Source: Mesorhizobium terrae
GTDB taxonomy: Bacteria; Pseudomonadota; Alphaproteobacteria; Rhizobiales; Rhizobiaceae
Reading direction: 5' to 3'
Length of the DNA stretch: 64,000 bases
Assembly: GCF_008727715.1 (NCBI RefSeq)
Contig: NZ_CP044218.1
Span: 5,667,153 to 5,731,152, forward strand
In this document: in pieces, positions 26,736 through 37,268 of the stretch
How positions within the stretch are numbered: position 1 is the first letter of the stretch
Layout: every line of letters starts with the position of its first letter
Made by a program: the position numbers and the translations under genes
The notes under the pieces: model-generated
What the model was told of the DNA's origin: nothing
Seen by the model: only the letters and a program-made list of their open reading frames with translations
Databases searched by the model: none

Positions 26736-27275
26736 ATGCCGATCACCATCGAACGTGCCCATCCTCTGCTTTTCGCCGCGGCCGGCAAGGCCGATTTCAG
26801 CTTCAGGGTCGACGCCTATTACGAACCGGCCTTTGGCCGGCCGGTGGCCGAATGGCAACGCATTCCGGTCGAGCCCTATGTGAAAACCTATGACGAGCTG
26901 GAAGAGGAGGACGAGGAGCAGGAATGGGACGAAGACAGCGCGCTGTTCGTCGCCCTGCTCGATAATCGGCCGATCGGGCGGCTTTCGGTGACGCGCAACT
27001 GGAACGCTTATGGCCTGCTCGACGACTTCGGCGTCGACAGCGCCCATCGTGGCAGCGGCATCGGCGGCAGGCTGTTCGAGCAGGCCAAGGCCTGGGCGGA
27101 GGCCGATGGCCTGCCCGGACTGACGCTTGAAACGCAGAACAACAACCTGAACGCCTGCCGCTTCTACGAACGCCAGGGCTTCGAGCTCGGCGGGTTCGAC
27201 CGCTTCTTCTACCGGGGGCTCTGTCCCGACACGCGCGAGATCGCGCTGTTCTGGTATCTGCCCTTCAGGCGGTGA
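26736..27275 (+). CDS. GNAT family N-acetyltransferase with an acidic insert
   Basis: A 179-residue GNAT protein. The acetyl-CoA loop is DFGVDSAHRGSGIGGRLFEQAK (in the middle), and the end NACRFYERQGFELGGFD through EIALFWYLPF resembles the streptothricin-acetyltransferase branch. An unusually acidic stretch, ELEEEDEEQEWDEDS, near residues 53-67 precedes the core. GAAGGGAAA lies just before ATG 26736. Antibiotic acetylation is possible by similarity but not shown. Confidence 0.87.
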   Translation: MPITIERAHPLLFAAAGKADFSFRVDAYYEPAFGRPVAEWQRIPVEPYVKTYDELEEEDEEQEWDEDSALFVALLDNRPIGRLSVTRNWNAYGLLDDFGVDSAHRGSGIGGRLFEQAKAWAEADGLPGLTLETQNNNLNACRFYERQGFELGGFDRFFYRGLCPDTREIALFWYLPFRR

Positions 27276-27378
27276 AGCTTGGGCCCGACCGGCGGGGCAC
27301 GGTTAATGTGAGTGGCGCCAGGCCGCCGAGACATCGTGTCTGCTTGACGCCCGCGCGGCAGCCTGTCACTCCAAGCCA

Positions 27379-28362
27379 ATGGAAACCATACAGTCGAAAT
27401 CGGCTCAGGGCCGCGTCGCCGACGCGCCGAGCGGGCACTGGGTCTACCGCGTTCTGCCGCGCTGGCTGTGGCCCTATGCCCAGCTCGCCCGCTGGGACCG
27501 ACCGATCGGCTGGCAGCTGCTTTTGTGGCCGTGCTGGTGGTCGGCGGCACTTGCCGCCAGCGCCTATGCGCGCGTCGACGACACGCTGCTGTCGCTCCTG
27601 CCGCTGCCGTCGACGCTGATCCTGTTCCTGCTCGGCGCCATCGCCATGCGCGGTGCCGGCTGCACCTACAACGACATCGTCGACGAGGACATCGACAACC
27701 AGGTCGAGCGCACCCGCTCGCGCCCGCTGCCGTCGGGCAAGGTCAGCCGTCGGCAGGCCTGGATATTCCTGGTGCTGCAGGCGCTGGTCGGGCTGGTGGT
27801 GCTACTGCAGTTCAACGGCTTCGCCATCCTGCTCGGGGTCTGCTCGCTGGCCGTCGTCGCGGTCTACCCGTTCATGAAGCGCTTCACCAACTGGCCGCAA
27901 TTCGTGCTTGGTCTCGCCTTTTCCTGGGGCGCGCTGATGGGCTGGGCCAGCGAATTCGCCGACCTCGATGCGCCGGCCTTCCTGCTCTATATCGGCTCCA
28001 TCCTGTGGGTGATTGGCTACGACACGATCTACGCCCACCAGGACAAGGAAGACGACGCCATCGTCGGCGTGCGCTCCACCGCCCGGCTGTTCGGCGACAA
28101 CACCAAATCCTGGCTGGTCGGCCTCTATGCCGGCGCGCTGATGTGTTTCGCCGTCGCCTTTGCCTCGGCGCAGGCACCGGTGGTGGCGCTCGCCGGCCTG
28201 ATCGCAGCCGGCGCGCATATGGCTCGCCAGATCATCACGCTGGACATCGACAATCCGGACCAATGCCTGAAGCTGTTCAAGTCGAACAACCAGGTCGGCT
28301 GGCTGATCTTCCTTGGCCTGATCGGCGGCGCCATCTGGGTGGCAGTGAAGCCGCTGATGTAA
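27379..28362 (+). CDS. ubiA: 4-hydroxybenzoate polyprenyltransferase
   Basis: UbiA attaches the polyprenyl chain to 4-hydroxybenzoate in ubiquinone synthesis, inside the membrane. The 327-residue protein has about eight to nine membrane segments and both Asp-rich motifs: NDIVDEDID (98-106) followed by RTRSRPLPSG, and YDTIYAHQDKEDD (about 214-226). Length and motif spacing match bacterial UbiA. Its side-chain donor may come from the polyprenyl diphosphate synthase encoded at 39.3-40.3 kb. Confidence 0.96.
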   Translation: METIQSKSAQGRVADAPSGHWVYRVLPRWLWPYAQLARWDRPIGWQLLLWPCWWSAALAASAYARVDDTLLSLLPLPSTLILFLLGAIAMRGAGCTYNDIVDEDIDNQVERTRSRPLPSGKVSRRQAWIFLVLQALVGLVVLLQFNGFAILLGVCSLAVVAVYPFMKRFTNWPQFVLGLAFSWGALMGWASEFADLDAPAFLLYIGSILWVIGYDTIYAHQDKEDDAIVGVRSTARLFGDNTKSWLVGLYAGALMCFAVAFASAQAPVVALAGLIAAGAHMARQIITLDIDNPDQCLKLFKSNNQVGWLIFLGLIGGAIWVAVKPLM

Positions 28363-28403
28363 GCGAAGGCGCACCGCGCGAGAGTTCGAGGCGCTGGAAA
28401 CTC

Positions 28404-28427
28404 GAAAAGCCGGTCGCCCGGCTTTTC
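28404..28427. terminator. Bidirectional hairpin terminator after ubiA
   Basis: GAAAAGCCGG (28404-28413) pairs with CCGGCTTTTC (28418-28427) around TCGC, with T and A runs at the stem base. It separates convergent ubiA and the DUF6101 gene. Confidence 0.85.
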
Positions 28428-28448
28428 ATGCTCCGGACGGGCAAGTCC

Positions 28449-29015
28449 CTACTGGCGGGCGATGATCTCCTCGCCGCCGATAACCAGCCTGAGACCCAGA
28501 TCGCCGGTGCGGCGGCGGGCCAGGAAGCGCGGGCGGCGCGTGGTGGAGATGCGGCCCTTGCGACGATCGCGCGGCGGCTGCGTCTTGATGGCGGCGCCGA
28601 GCGATTCCTCCAGCGTGCGGGCGACACCGTCCGCCTCGATCAGCAGCATCGGCAGGCCGAAGGCTTCGGCCCAGGCGCGCCAGTCGGCCGCGATATCGTC
28701 GAGGTCGTCGGCGACCAGCAGCGGCACCGACAGCATCGGATCGCTGTGCAAAAGCTCCAGCGTCACCGTGACATTGCCGTCCTCATCTTCCATGGCGCGA
28801 GCGGCAACGCCACGGAACGCGCGCGCCGGCAGGGCGATGACCACCGGCATGCCGCTCATCTGCAGCGTGCGGCGCATGATGGCACCGCGCCGGTCGATGG
28901 TGAGCGTGATGTCGCCGACGTCGTCGCGGGCGGCGTAGCTGACCATCTGCGGCAGGCGAAATGGGTCGAGGCGCATATTGCGCCCAGCCCAGACTGGCTT
29001 CAGTCCGGTGTTCAT
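28449..29015 (-). CDS. DUF6101 family protein
   Basis: A 188-residue cytosolic protein of unknown function matching the rhizobial DUF6101 family: RLDPFRLPQMVSYAARDD near the start, ADWRAWAEAFGLPMLLIEADG in the middle, and a basic RRPRFLARRRTGD stretch near the C-terminus that could contact nucleic acid or phospholipid. AGGAAGG precedes ATG 29015. No operon partner. Confidence 0.75.
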   Translation of the reverse strand: MNTGLKPVWAGRNMRLDPFRLPQMVSYAARDDVGDITLTIDRRGAIMRRTLQMSGMPVVIALPARAFRGVAARAMEDEDGNVTVTLELLHSDPMLSVPLLVADDLDDIAADWRAWAEAFGLPMLLIEADGVARTLEESLGAAIKTQPPRDRRKGRISTTRRPRFLARRRTGDLGLRLVIGGEEIIARQ

Positions 29016-29197
29016 GAAATGCCTTCCTGTCTCTCCTGAGAGCCGGGTTCCCGGTCATCTCCGTGCGGGTTTTCCCGCCTCGTTATGGGAAGAGACTAGC
29101 GCTGGCGCCTTACCGCCCCGCTTAAGAAAGTCGGTTAAATTTTGCTGATCTGACAGATGGTTATCGGATTGCAACCAAGAACTATGCTTTGAAAGGA

Positions 29198-30628
29198 TCA
29201 GATAACCTTGCCGGGATTCATGATGCCTGCCGGATCGAAGGCGGCCTTTACCCGGCGCATCAGGTCGATGGCCATCGGCGGCGCAGTGGCGATCAGTTCG
29301 TCGCGCTTCAACTGGCCGATGCCGTGCTCGGCCGAGATGGAGCCGTTCAGCGAACGCACGACATCGTGCACGGCCTTGTTCATGGGCTTGTAGAGATCGA
29401 GGAAGGCCTCATCGTCGCCATCCAGCGGACGCGAGATGTTGTAGTGCAGGTTGCCGTCGCCCATGTGGCCGAAGCAGACGATGCGAGCGCCGGCGCTGAC
29501 CGAGGCGACCGCCTTCGCCGCGCGCTCGATGAAGGTCGGGATCGTGGCGATCGGCACCGATATGTCGTGCTTGATGGAAGCGCCTTCCGCCTTCTGCGTT
29601 TCCGGCAGGGTTTCGCGGAAATTCCAGAAGGCATCGGCCTGGGAAAGGCTGGCCGCGATGACGGCGTCGTCGGCCAGGCCCTTTTCCAACCCTTCCGACA
29701 GGATATCTTCGATCAACGCCCTGGCATCCTCAGCGGAGCGACCGGACGAAACCTGCATCAGCACATACCAGGGCCAGTCGTCGGCCAGTGGCCGGGTGAC
29801 GCCGGCGCCGTGGCGCAGCGTGAAATCATAGGGCGTCCTGGCGATCAGCTCGAAGGCGGTCAGCGCCGGGCCGGCATGGTCCTCGGCGAGACTGAACAAA
29901 GCAAGGGCTGCTTCCGGCGACGGCAGACCGACAAAGGCGACCTCCCTGCCCTTCGGCTTGGGAAACAGTTTCATGACGGCGGCGGTGATGACACCCAGCG
30001 TGCCTTCGGCGCCGACGAACAGGTTCTTCAGATCGTAGCCGGTGTTGTCCTTCTTCAGCTTGCGCAGGTCGTCGAAAATCTCACCGGTCGGCAGCACCAC
30101 CTCGACACCGAGGCAGAGTTCACGCGCGTTGCCATAGGCAAGCACGCCGGTGCCGCCGGCATTGGAAGAAAGATTGCCGCCGATCTGGCACGAGCCCTGG
30201 GCGGCCAGCGACAGCGGAAATAGCCGGTCGGCGGCGTCGGCCGCTTCCTGCAGCACCTGCAGGATGACACCGGCCTCGACGGTAGCTGTGTTCGATCTGA
30301 CGTCGATCTCGCGGATACGATTTAGCCTGGACAGCGACAGAACGATCTGATGGCCCGAGGCGTCCGGCACCTGCGCGCCGACAAGGCCGGTGTTGCCGCT
30401 CTGCGGGACGACCGGCGTGCGCGTTTCGGTGGCTAGCCGCATGACGCGGCTGACTTCTTCGACGCTGCCGGGGCGCAGCACCAGCGAGGTGCGGCCATGC
30501 CACAGGCCGCGGCGCTCGGCGAGATACGGGGCGATGTTGGCCTGATCACGCAGGGCGTAGCGGTCACCGACGATGGCGGCGAAACGCTGGACAAGATCGG
30601 CGGACGGTTGGGAAAGCGTATCGGTCAT
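29198..30628 (-). CDS. FAD-binding oxidoreductase of the GlcD / D-2-hydroxyglutarate dehydrogenase family
   Basis: The 476-residue protein has a PCMH-type FAD domain (about 40-220), with PVVPQSGNTGLVGAQVPDAS and GSCQIGGNLSSNAGGTG, and a GlcD-like C-terminal domain with IVCFGHMGDGNLHYNI, SISAEHGIGQLKRDEL and terminal FDPAGIMNPGKV. Such flavoproteins oxidise D-2-hydroxy acids (lactate, glycolate, 2-hydroxyglutarate). The exact substrate is not deducible. ATG 30628 is preferred to a TTG four codons upstream. It follows the Sua5 gene by about 170 bp on the same strand. Confidence 0.9.
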   Translation of the reverse strand: MTDTLSQPSADLVQRFAAIVGDRYALRDQANIAPYLAERRGLWHGRTSLVLRPGSVEEVSRVMRLATETRTPVVPQSGNTGLVGAQVPDASGHQIVLSLSRLNRIREIDVRSNTATVEAGVILQVLQEAADAADRLFPLSLAAQGSCQIGGNLSSNAGGTGVLAYGNARELCLGVEVVLPTGEIFDDLRKLKKDNTGYDLKNLFVGAEGTLGVITAAVMKLFPKPKGREVAFVGLPSPEAALALFSLAEDHAGPALTAFELIARTPYDFTLRHGAGVTRPLADDWPWYVLMQVSSGRSAEDARALIEDILSEGLEKGLADDAVIAASLSQADAFWNFRETLPETQKAEGASIKHDISVPIATIPTFIERAAKAVASVSAGARIVCFGHMGDGNLHYNISRPLDGDDEAFLDLYKPMNKAVHDVVRSLNGSISAEHGIGQLKRDELIATAPPMAIDLMRRVKAAFDPAGIMNPGKVI

Positions 30629-30801
30629 CGGGCGGGACAAAATTCCAAACGGATCGAAACGGGAAGCAGCCGCATCTTGGCCCAGCCGGTGCGATGTCGT
30701 CCAGCACGCGACCGTAAAATCAGGCCCGATTTCCGGAAAGGATGATGCGCCAGGGCGAGGCGTTGCAGCGTCCCCAGCAAACCGTGACGACGCGCGGCGC
30801 C

Positions 30802-31773
<972 letters not shown>

Positions 31774-31938
31774 GTTTCGAACCTTCTTCGAGGCGGCTGC
31801 GTAATACGGCTGGCCGCGCCCGGCAAGCCTTTGGCCGCGAAAACGCCGACCGCTAAAATGCAAAGGATCGGCGAAAGCCGGCATCAAGGTGCCTGCTTTA
31901 TGCTCATGGCAGGCATTGGGTATGGGCGGGGGTTCAAT

Positions 31939-32331
31939 ATGCGCAGCGTCGCGATCGCGGTCTTCATGGTTTGCACGGCAGGCGCCGCGCAGGCATCGTC
32001 GCTCGTCTATTTCAAGGAAGAAAAACCAGCCTCGACCCCGTCGGTGCTCTTCGTCGGCATTGATGGGCAACAGGCGACGCTTTCGTCAGTGATTTCTATG
32101 GGCGAGGCGCAACCGCCCGTTACTGGCGAGACAGTCTCGGCCATTCCGGTCGATCGCGGACCCGAAAGCGCGCCGATGGTAATCCGAGACGGTGTGGTGG
32201 GCAGCGCGCTGCCGCGCCATATGACGAAACCGGCCGTGGCCCAAAGCACGAACGCCGCCAAACCAATTCCGGCCAAGGCCGATGGAAAACTGCCGGCTTC
32301 CGGCAAACTCAAGCCGGAAGCGCTGCGTTAA
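31939..32331 (+). CDS. Exported hypothetical protein
   Basis: A 130-residue protein with a signal peptide (MRSVAIAVFMVCTAGAAQAS, 1-20), then SLVYFKEEKPASTPSVLFVG and a proline/alanine/lysine-rich tail. I do not recognise a family. The ATG at 31939 puts the signal peptide at the N-terminus; in-frame ATGs at 31900 and 31906 are alternatives. It is divergent from the Sua5 gene and convergent with the acidic-protein gene. Confidence 0.6.
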   Translation: MRSVAIAVFMVCTAGAAQASSLVYFKEEKPASTPSVLFVGIDGQQATLSSVISMGEAQPPVTGETVSAIPVDRGPESAPMVIRDGVVGSALPRHMTKPAVAQSTNAAKPIPAKADGKLPASGKLKPEALR

Positions 32332-32346
32332 ACAAACCATCAGAGC

Positions 32347-32371
32347 GGCAAGGCGGCATCGCCGCCCTGCC
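32347..32371. terminator. Possible hairpin terminator
   Basis: GGCAAGGCGGC and GCCGCCCTGCC form a stem with one mismatch and a three-base loop between two convergent genes. No U-tract follows on either side, so termination is only likely. Confidence 0.4.
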
Positions 32372-32384
32372 CCGGCGAAAAGCT

Positions 32385-32651
32385 TCAGGCCGCGGCCTTG
32401 GCTTCTTCCTCGCCATCGTCTTCGTGGTCGGTTTCTTCTTCGTCCTCGGCGGTTTCCTCGCCGTCCTCGGTGTCTTCGCCTTCTTCGTCCTCGTCTTCCG
32501 CTTCTTCGTCGTCGTGATCGTCCTCGTCGTCGGACATCACCACTTCATCGTCGTCGCGGCCGGCCAGTTCGTGTTCCGGCGTGGCTTCGAGCAGCGCCTC
32601 GTCAGAGGCCAGGATATCGTCCAGCAATTCAGGTTCGGCAACGAATGTCAT
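32385..32651 (-). CDS. Small, extremely acidic protein
   Basis: An 88-residue protein, MTFVAEPELLDDILASDEAL at the start, then a mostly Asp/Glu region from about residue 34 (DDDEVVMSDDEDDHDDEEAE and onward), ending in a short Ala-rich tail EEEAKAAA. A strong GGAGG lies about six bases before the ATG, supporting real translation. No known domain is seen. Such acidic tails can mimic nucleic acid, bind cations, or chaperone basic proteins. The gene lies about 145 bp downstream of glyS on the same strand. Confidence 0.7.
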   Translation of the reverse strand: MTFVAEPELLDDILASDEALLEATPEHELAGRDDDEVVMSDDEDDHDDEEAEDEDEEGEDTEDGEETAEDEEETDHEDDGEEEAKAAA

Positions 32652-32796
32652 GAAAGCCTCCGTGGGTTCGAGTGAACACCCGAAATGTCCCACGCCGACA
32701 TCATCGCCATATGACTGTAAGCCGGCTCGCGCGGCTATTTTACAAGTCCCTGAAATGCCTCGCCGGAGCGCCCGGGGGGGCTCCGATTTCCGGCTA

Positions 32797-35109
32797 TCAG
32801 CCGGCGATCTTGGAGAAATCGGCGACCCGGTCGGTGGCGGCGCGGATGCGTGACAAGAGCGCAAGACGATTCGCCCGCACGGCGACATCCTCTTCATTGA
32901 CCAGGACCTTGTCGAAGAAGGTATCGACAGGTTCGCGGAGCGCGCTGAGCGCCACCATGGCTGCGGAAAAATCTTCCTTGCCAATGGCTTCGCCGGCCCG
33001 CGCTTCCGCCTGATCGATCGCGGAAAACAGCTTCTTTTCGGCATCCTCGCGGAACAATGCCGGGTCGACGGCGGCGGCGACCGCCGTGCCCTTCTTTTCC
33101 TCAGCGGCGAGGATGTTGGCGGCGCGCTTGGTGCCGGCGAGCAGGTTCTTGCCGTCCTCGGTGTCGAGCAGCTTGCCCAGTGCCTCGACGCGGCGAACGA
33201 CGGTCAACAGATCGTCGGCATCCGGCGTGATGACGGCGTCGATCAGGTCATGCCGCGCGCCCTGGTCACGGAGATAGACTTTCAAGCGGTCGTGGAAGAA
33301 GGAGAGGAGGTTGGCGCGAGCAGAGCCTACTACCCAGTTCATCGCGACGCCAGATGCCGCTTGATCTTCCGCAACGGCTCTCGTGACTTCTTTGAAACTT
33401 GGACTTGTACTCTTTTTGAGTTCGACGCCTATCAATTCGGCTCGATCCGAGACTCTCTGCTTCTCAACACCAACTCTAGCGAAATATTGGTCTGAGATGA
33501 GGTTGTTGGCGGTATGGAAGGAAAGGTTCAGCCCCAACCGCACCTCATTCTCAACGACAATCCTGATCACGCCCAACGCCGCTCTCCGCAGCGCATAAGG
33601 GTCCTTGGAGCCGGTCGGCTTCTCGTCGATGGCCCAGAAGCCGACCAGCGTGTCGAGCTTGTCGGCCAGCGCTACCGAAACCGAAACCGGATCGGTCGGC
33701 ACGCGGTCGGACGGGCCTTGCGGCTTGTAATGTTCCTCGATCGCCGCGGCGACGGAGATGCTCTCGCCTTGCAGCAACGCGTATTTGCGGCCCATGGCGC
33801 CCTGCAATTCCGGGAACTCGCCGACCACTTCGGTCTGCAGATCGGCCTTGGCCAGCACCGCCGCGCGCTGGGCCTGCGCCGGCTCGGCACCAACGACCGG
33901 CGCGACCTCGGTTGCCAGCCTGCGGATGCGCTGGACGCGTTCGCCCTGCGTGCCAAGCTTGGCGTGGAAAGTGACGTTGAGGTGATCGAGCCGCGCCATG
34001 CGCTGGTCGAGTGGCTTTTTCAGATCGAGACCGAACTTGGCCGCCGAACCCTCCAGCGCGCCAAGGTCCGGCAGATCGCCCTGATCGGTGTGCCAGAAAT
34101 AGAGCGCGTCCGACAGGCGCGCACGCACCACCTTGCCGTTGCCATGCGCGATCTCGGCGCCGCCATCCTTCGCCTCGATGTTGGCGGTGAGGATGAAGCG
34201 GTTGGACAGGTTCTCCGCCTCACCTTGCGGGCGGGTGACGAAACACTTCTGGTTGGCGCGGATGGTGAGGCGGATCACTTCCGGCGGAATGGCCAAAAAG
34301 TCCTGCTCGAATTCGCCCATCAAGACGACCGGCCATTCGACCAGGCCGGAAACTTCCTCCAGCAGGCCCTCGTCCTCGACAAGGTCGAGCCCGTTGGCGA
34401 AGGCAAGGTTGCGGGCGTCGGCCAGGATGATCTCCTTGCGCCGCTCGGCGTCGATGACGACCTTGGCCGCGTCGAGCTTCGCCGCATAGTCGTCGAAGCG
34501 CTTGACCGTGATGGCGCCTGGCGCATGGAAGCGGTGGCCATAGGTGACATTGCCGGCGCGGATGCCGTCGATCTCGAAATCGACCACCACCGGCTCCTCG
34601 GTCTCGGGGCCGAAGGTGCAGACGATGGATTGCAGCGGACGTACCCAGCGCAGCGCGCCGGGCTTGGCCGAGGCGGGGCCCCAGCGCATCGACTTCGGCC
34701 ACGGGAAGGTGCGGATGATGGCCGGCACCAGCTCGGCGATGACCTCCTCGGCGGCGCGGCCGGGCTTGGAGATGTGGGCGACGTAGAAGTCGCCCTTCTT
34801 CGGGTCGGCATGGACATGCGCCTCGGCGACGGAGGCGAGGCCGGCCTTGCGCAGGAAACCCTGGATGGCCTGCTCCGGCGCCTTGGTGGACGGGCCCTTG
34901 ATTTCCTCGCGCACATCCTTGGAGCGCGCGGTGAGCCCGCGGACGTCGAGCGTCAGCCGGCGCGGCGTCCAGTATTCGCGTGCCGCTTCGTAGGTCAGAC
35001 CTGCCTCGACCAGACCGTCAGTCAGCATCTTCTTCAGGTCGCCGGCAGCCTTGCGCTGCATGCGCGCTGGGATTTCCTCGGAACGGAGTTCAAGCAGAAG
35101 ATCGGGCAT
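32797..35109 (-). CDS. glyS: Glycyl-tRNA synthetase beta subunit
   Basis: GlyS pairs with GlyQ to charge tRNA-Gly. The 770-residue protein starts [20 protein letters not shown], the family N-terminus, and contains the HD-like and anticodon-binding regions, ending [18 protein letters not shown]. Residues about 535-597 (plus-strand 33320-33505) look unlike the rest: AT-richer codons and a segment ([20 protein letters not shown] onward) between the usual VRLGL and [17 protein letters not shown] blocks. The frame is intact through it. ATG 35109 is chosen; an in-frame upstream codon lacks similarity. Confidence 0.95.
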   Translation of the reverse strand: MPDLLLELRSEEIPARMQRKAAGDLKKMLTDGLVEAGLTYEAAREYWTPRRLTLDVRGLTARSKDVREEIKGPSTKAPEQAIQGFLRKAGLASVAEAHVHADPKKGDFYVAHISKPGRAAEEVIAELVPAIIRTFPWPKSMRWGPASAKPGALRWVRPLQSIVCTFGPETEEPVVVDFEIDGIRAGNVTYGHRFHAPGAITVKRFDDYAAKLDAAKVVIDAERRKEIILADARNLAFANGLDLVEDEGLLEEVSGLVEWPVVLMGEFEQDFLAIPPEVIRLTIRANQKCFVTRPQGEAENLSNRFILTANIEAKDGGAEIAHGNGKVVRARLSDALYFWHTDQGDLPDLGALEGSAAKFGLDLKKPLDQRMARLDHLNVTFHAKLGTQGERVQRIRRLATEVAPVVGAEPAQAQRAAVLAKADLQTEVVGEFPELQGAMGRKYALLQGESISVAAAIEEHYKPQGPSDRVPTDPVSVSVALADKLDTLVGFWAIDEKPTGSKDPYALRRAALGVIRIVVENEVRLGLNLSFHTANNLISDQYFARVGVEKQRVSDRAELIGVELKKSTSPSFKEVTRAVAEDQAASGVAMNWVVGSARANLLSFFHDRLKVYLRDQGARHDLIDAVITPDADDLLTVVRRVEALGKLLDTEDGKNLLAGTKRAANILAAEEKKGTAVAAAVDPALFREDAEKKLFSAIDQAEARAGEAIGKEDFSAAMVALSALREPVDTFFDKVLVNEEDVAVRANRLALLSRIRAATDRVADFSKIAG

Positions 35110-35505
35110 GGTCGGTCTCAAACGGGATGGCTGGCGCGGCAATAGCAAGTCGCCCGCGCCCTGTCACCCTCGGTGCATGGCCACGAGCCTTTGAAAATTT
35201 CGCGGGGCATGTCGGCAAGCGGCGGCCTGAGCCGTCCTAAGGGCACAGCGACATCATCGAAACGAAGCGCCGGGCGGGCTTCCGCCCGGACGGGAAACCA
35301 TTGGCTGAAGACCATGAAGACCGCATCGACATTGCTGCAGATCCTGGCGCTTGGCGCGTGCTTTACAGCGCAGGTGCACGGTGCATTGGCAATGCCTGGC
35401 ACCCGCAGGGCGCTCCAGATACTCGCGACCTCTGCCCACTTCACCCCAGTACAATCTTTACGCTAACGCCTACTCCATCCTGCACAGCGACGCCCACTTC
35501 AGCTC
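35110..35505. other. 396-bp gap between DUF4262 and glyS, no convincing gene
   Basis: A 50-codon plus-strand frame at 35314-35466 starts like a signal peptide (MKTASTLLQILALGACFTAQ) but has a poor ribosome site and no recognisable body. Leftward frames here are also uncharacteristic. The gap may hold decayed coding sequence and the glyS promoter. Confidence 0.45.
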
Positions 35506-35982
35506 TCAATGATGGGAAGGCAGGGAGCCAAGCAGTGGCTGAAGATCACGCCATTCCTCTCGGTAGCCAGGCTGCCAGGGAAATGCCCCAGATCGGCTGT
35601 CGGGATAGATCAATTGCAATACAGGAAAGGGTTTTCGGTCGTAGAACCAACTGGTCCATGTCGTGTATTCGCGATCTCGGTCCGGTGAATCCACGCGAAG
35701 GAAAGTCACGGGATGGCCTTCCACAAATCCGTCGTAAAACGCGCCCGGAGACACACTCTCACCGGCATGGGCCCGATTCCCATATTCATTGATGACGAAA
35801 TGGGCGACATCCAGAGCAAGACTGAAGACAATCAGTTCGGGCATGCCGGTCAAACGGAAGATACCCGTGGAATAGGCAAAGCCCGGGCTGTCCACGTCGG
35901 CGCCAACCATCATCACGTGCCAGCGATAGCGCTCGATGATGCTAAGGAATTCTCGCTCCGCATCGTCTGTTGGTTGTGGCAC
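35506..35982 (-). CDS. DUF4262 domain-containing protein
   Basis: The 158-residue protein fits DUF4262: WHVMMVGADVDSPGFAYSTG and GMPELIVFSLALDVAHFVIN near the N-terminus, and TTWTSWFYDRKPFPVLQLIYPD near the end. Function unknown. It starts with GTG (35982), nine bases after the glyQ stop and with GAGGCG upstream, so it is translated from the glyQ transcript. Its codons are somewhat AT-richer than the flanking synthetase genes, hinting at later insertion between glyQ and glyS. Confidence 0.8.
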   Translation of the reverse strand: MPQPTDDAEREFLSIIERYRWHVMMVGADVDSPGFAYSTGIFRLTGMPELIVFSLALDVAHFVINEYGNRAHAGESVSPGAFYDGFVEGHPVTFLRVDSPDRDREYTTWTSWFYDRKPFPVLQLIYPDSRSGAFPWQPGYREEWRDLQPLLGSLPSHH

Positions 35983-35991
35983 AGCTTCGCC

Positions 35992-36936
35992 TCACGCCGC
36001 CAAACCACCCGCATCGGTGAGCAGAAACGCCTCGCCACAGGCTTTGGCCAGGTTGCGCACGCGCAGAATGTAGCTCTGGCGTTCCGTGACCGAAATGACG
36101 CCGCGCGCGTCGAGCAGATTGAAGACGTGGCTGGCCTTGATGCACTGGTCGTAGGCCGGGAACACCATCTTGTGCATGGCGATGTTGGTGTTCGAGGCCG
36201 GCGCACCGGCATCGAGCAGCGCCTTGCACTCGGCCTCGGCATCCTCGAAATGGCGCAAAAGCATGGCCGTGTTGGCGTGTTCGAAATTGTGACGCGAATA
36301 TTCCTGCTCGGCCTGCAGGAAGACCTCGCCGTAGGACACGCGGTCCGGCCCTTCCATGCCATTGAAGTTCAGGTCGTAGACATTGTCGACGCCCTGTACA
36401 TACATGGCCAACCGCTCCAGCCCGTAGGTCAGTTCGCCGGCGACCGGCGCGCATTCGATGCCGCAGACCTGCTGGAAATAGGTGAACTGCGACACTTCCA
36501 TGCCGTCGCACCAGCACTCCCAGCCGAGGCCCCAGGCGCCGAGCGTCGGGCTTTCCCAATCGTCCTCGACGAAGCGGATGTCGTGCAGCAGCGGGTCGAT
36601 GCCGATCGCTTTCAGCGAGCCGAGATAGAGCTCCTGCAGGTTCGGCGGATTGGGCTTCAGGATGACCTGATACTGATAGTAGTGCTGCAGCCGGTTCGGG
36701 TTCTCGCCGTAGCGGCCGTCCTTCGGCCGGCGCGACGGCTGTACATAGGCAGCGTTCCAGCGGCGTGGACCGAGCGCCCGCAACGTCGTCGCCGGGTGGA
36801 AGGTACCGGCGCCCACTTCCATGTCGTAGGGCTGCAGGATGACACAACCATGCGCGGCCCAGTAATTATGCAGGGTCAGGATCAGGCCCTGGAACGAGCG
36901 CTTGGGATCGAGATTTGCTGGAAGTTCGGCGGTCAC
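35992..36936 (-). CDS. glyQ: Glycyl-tRNA synthetase alpha subunit
   Basis: The catalytic alpha subunit of the heterotetrameric synthetase. The 314-residue protein shows [60 protein letters not shown] and [20 protein letters not shown], the class II motifs of GlyQ. No ATG is available. GTG 36936 ([15 protein letters not shown]) has GAGG at good spacing and matches the short N-terminus of relatives; GTG 36969 would add 11 residues. Confidence 0.96.
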   Translation of the reverse strand: MTAELPANLDPKRSFQGLILTLHNYWAAHGCVILQPYDMEVGAGTFHPATTLRALGPRRWNAAYVQPSRRPKDGRYGENPNRLQHYYQYQVILKPNPPNLQELYLGSLKAIGIDPLLHDIRFVEDDWESPTLGAWGLGWECWCDGMEVSQFTYFQQVCGIECAPVAGELTYGLERLAMYVQGVDNVYDLNFNGMEGPDRVSYGEVFLQAEQEYSRHNFEHANTAMLLRHFEDAEAECKALLDAGAPASNTNIAMHKMVFPAYDQCIKASHVFNLLDARGVISVTERQSYILRVRNLAKACGEAFLLTDAGGLAA

Positions 36937-37268
36937 GGCGGCCTCGATGGGTGCTGCGGAATGCGCCACTCCCTAGTGCCCTGCTCTGAGAGCGTCAAGG
37001 CAAGTGGTGGTGGAAGGAAGACGCTGATCTTCCCCTCACCGGAGTTCGATACCTGCAACGAAGCTCGAAAAGCCAAGCAGTTAGCTTAGGGATTCACCTG
37101 CCGGGCGCCCGCTGCCTGCGACAGCTCCCCAGCGTTCGAGCCCTTTGGAAGGTCCACCGGACCTTCCAATTCGCTACATGGCCGCTTCCCGGCCCCTCGC
37201 AGGCTCAGGGCGTTCGAAGCTCGAAAAGCCAAGCAATTGGCTTTTCGTCCGCTAACGCGGACCGCTTC
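36937..37268. other. 332-bp gap upstream of glyQ with a duplicated hairpin-forming word
   Basis: It contains the direct repeat CGAAGCTCGAAAAGCCAAGC at 37060 and again at 37215. Only the right copy still forms a perfect hairpin (37222-37247). A second potential stem, GGAAGGTCC and GGACCTTCC, lies at about 37148-37167. No gene is visible; it must carry the glyQ promoter. Confidence 0.6.
37222..37247 (-). terminator. Terminator of the TPR gene
   Basis: CGAAAAGCCAA (37222-37232) pairs perfectly with TTGGCTTTTCG (37237-37247) around a GCAA loop, 22 bases beyond the leftward TPR gene's stop. Confidence 0.75.

Noticed and set aside
33514..35145. A 543-codon plus-strand frame
   Set aside because: Entirely antisense to glyS; typical of GC-rich antisense frames and without similarity.
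35314..35466. A 50-codon plus-strand frame beginning like a signal peptide
   Set aside because: Weak ribosome site and no recognisable mature part; kept only as a note in the gap entry.
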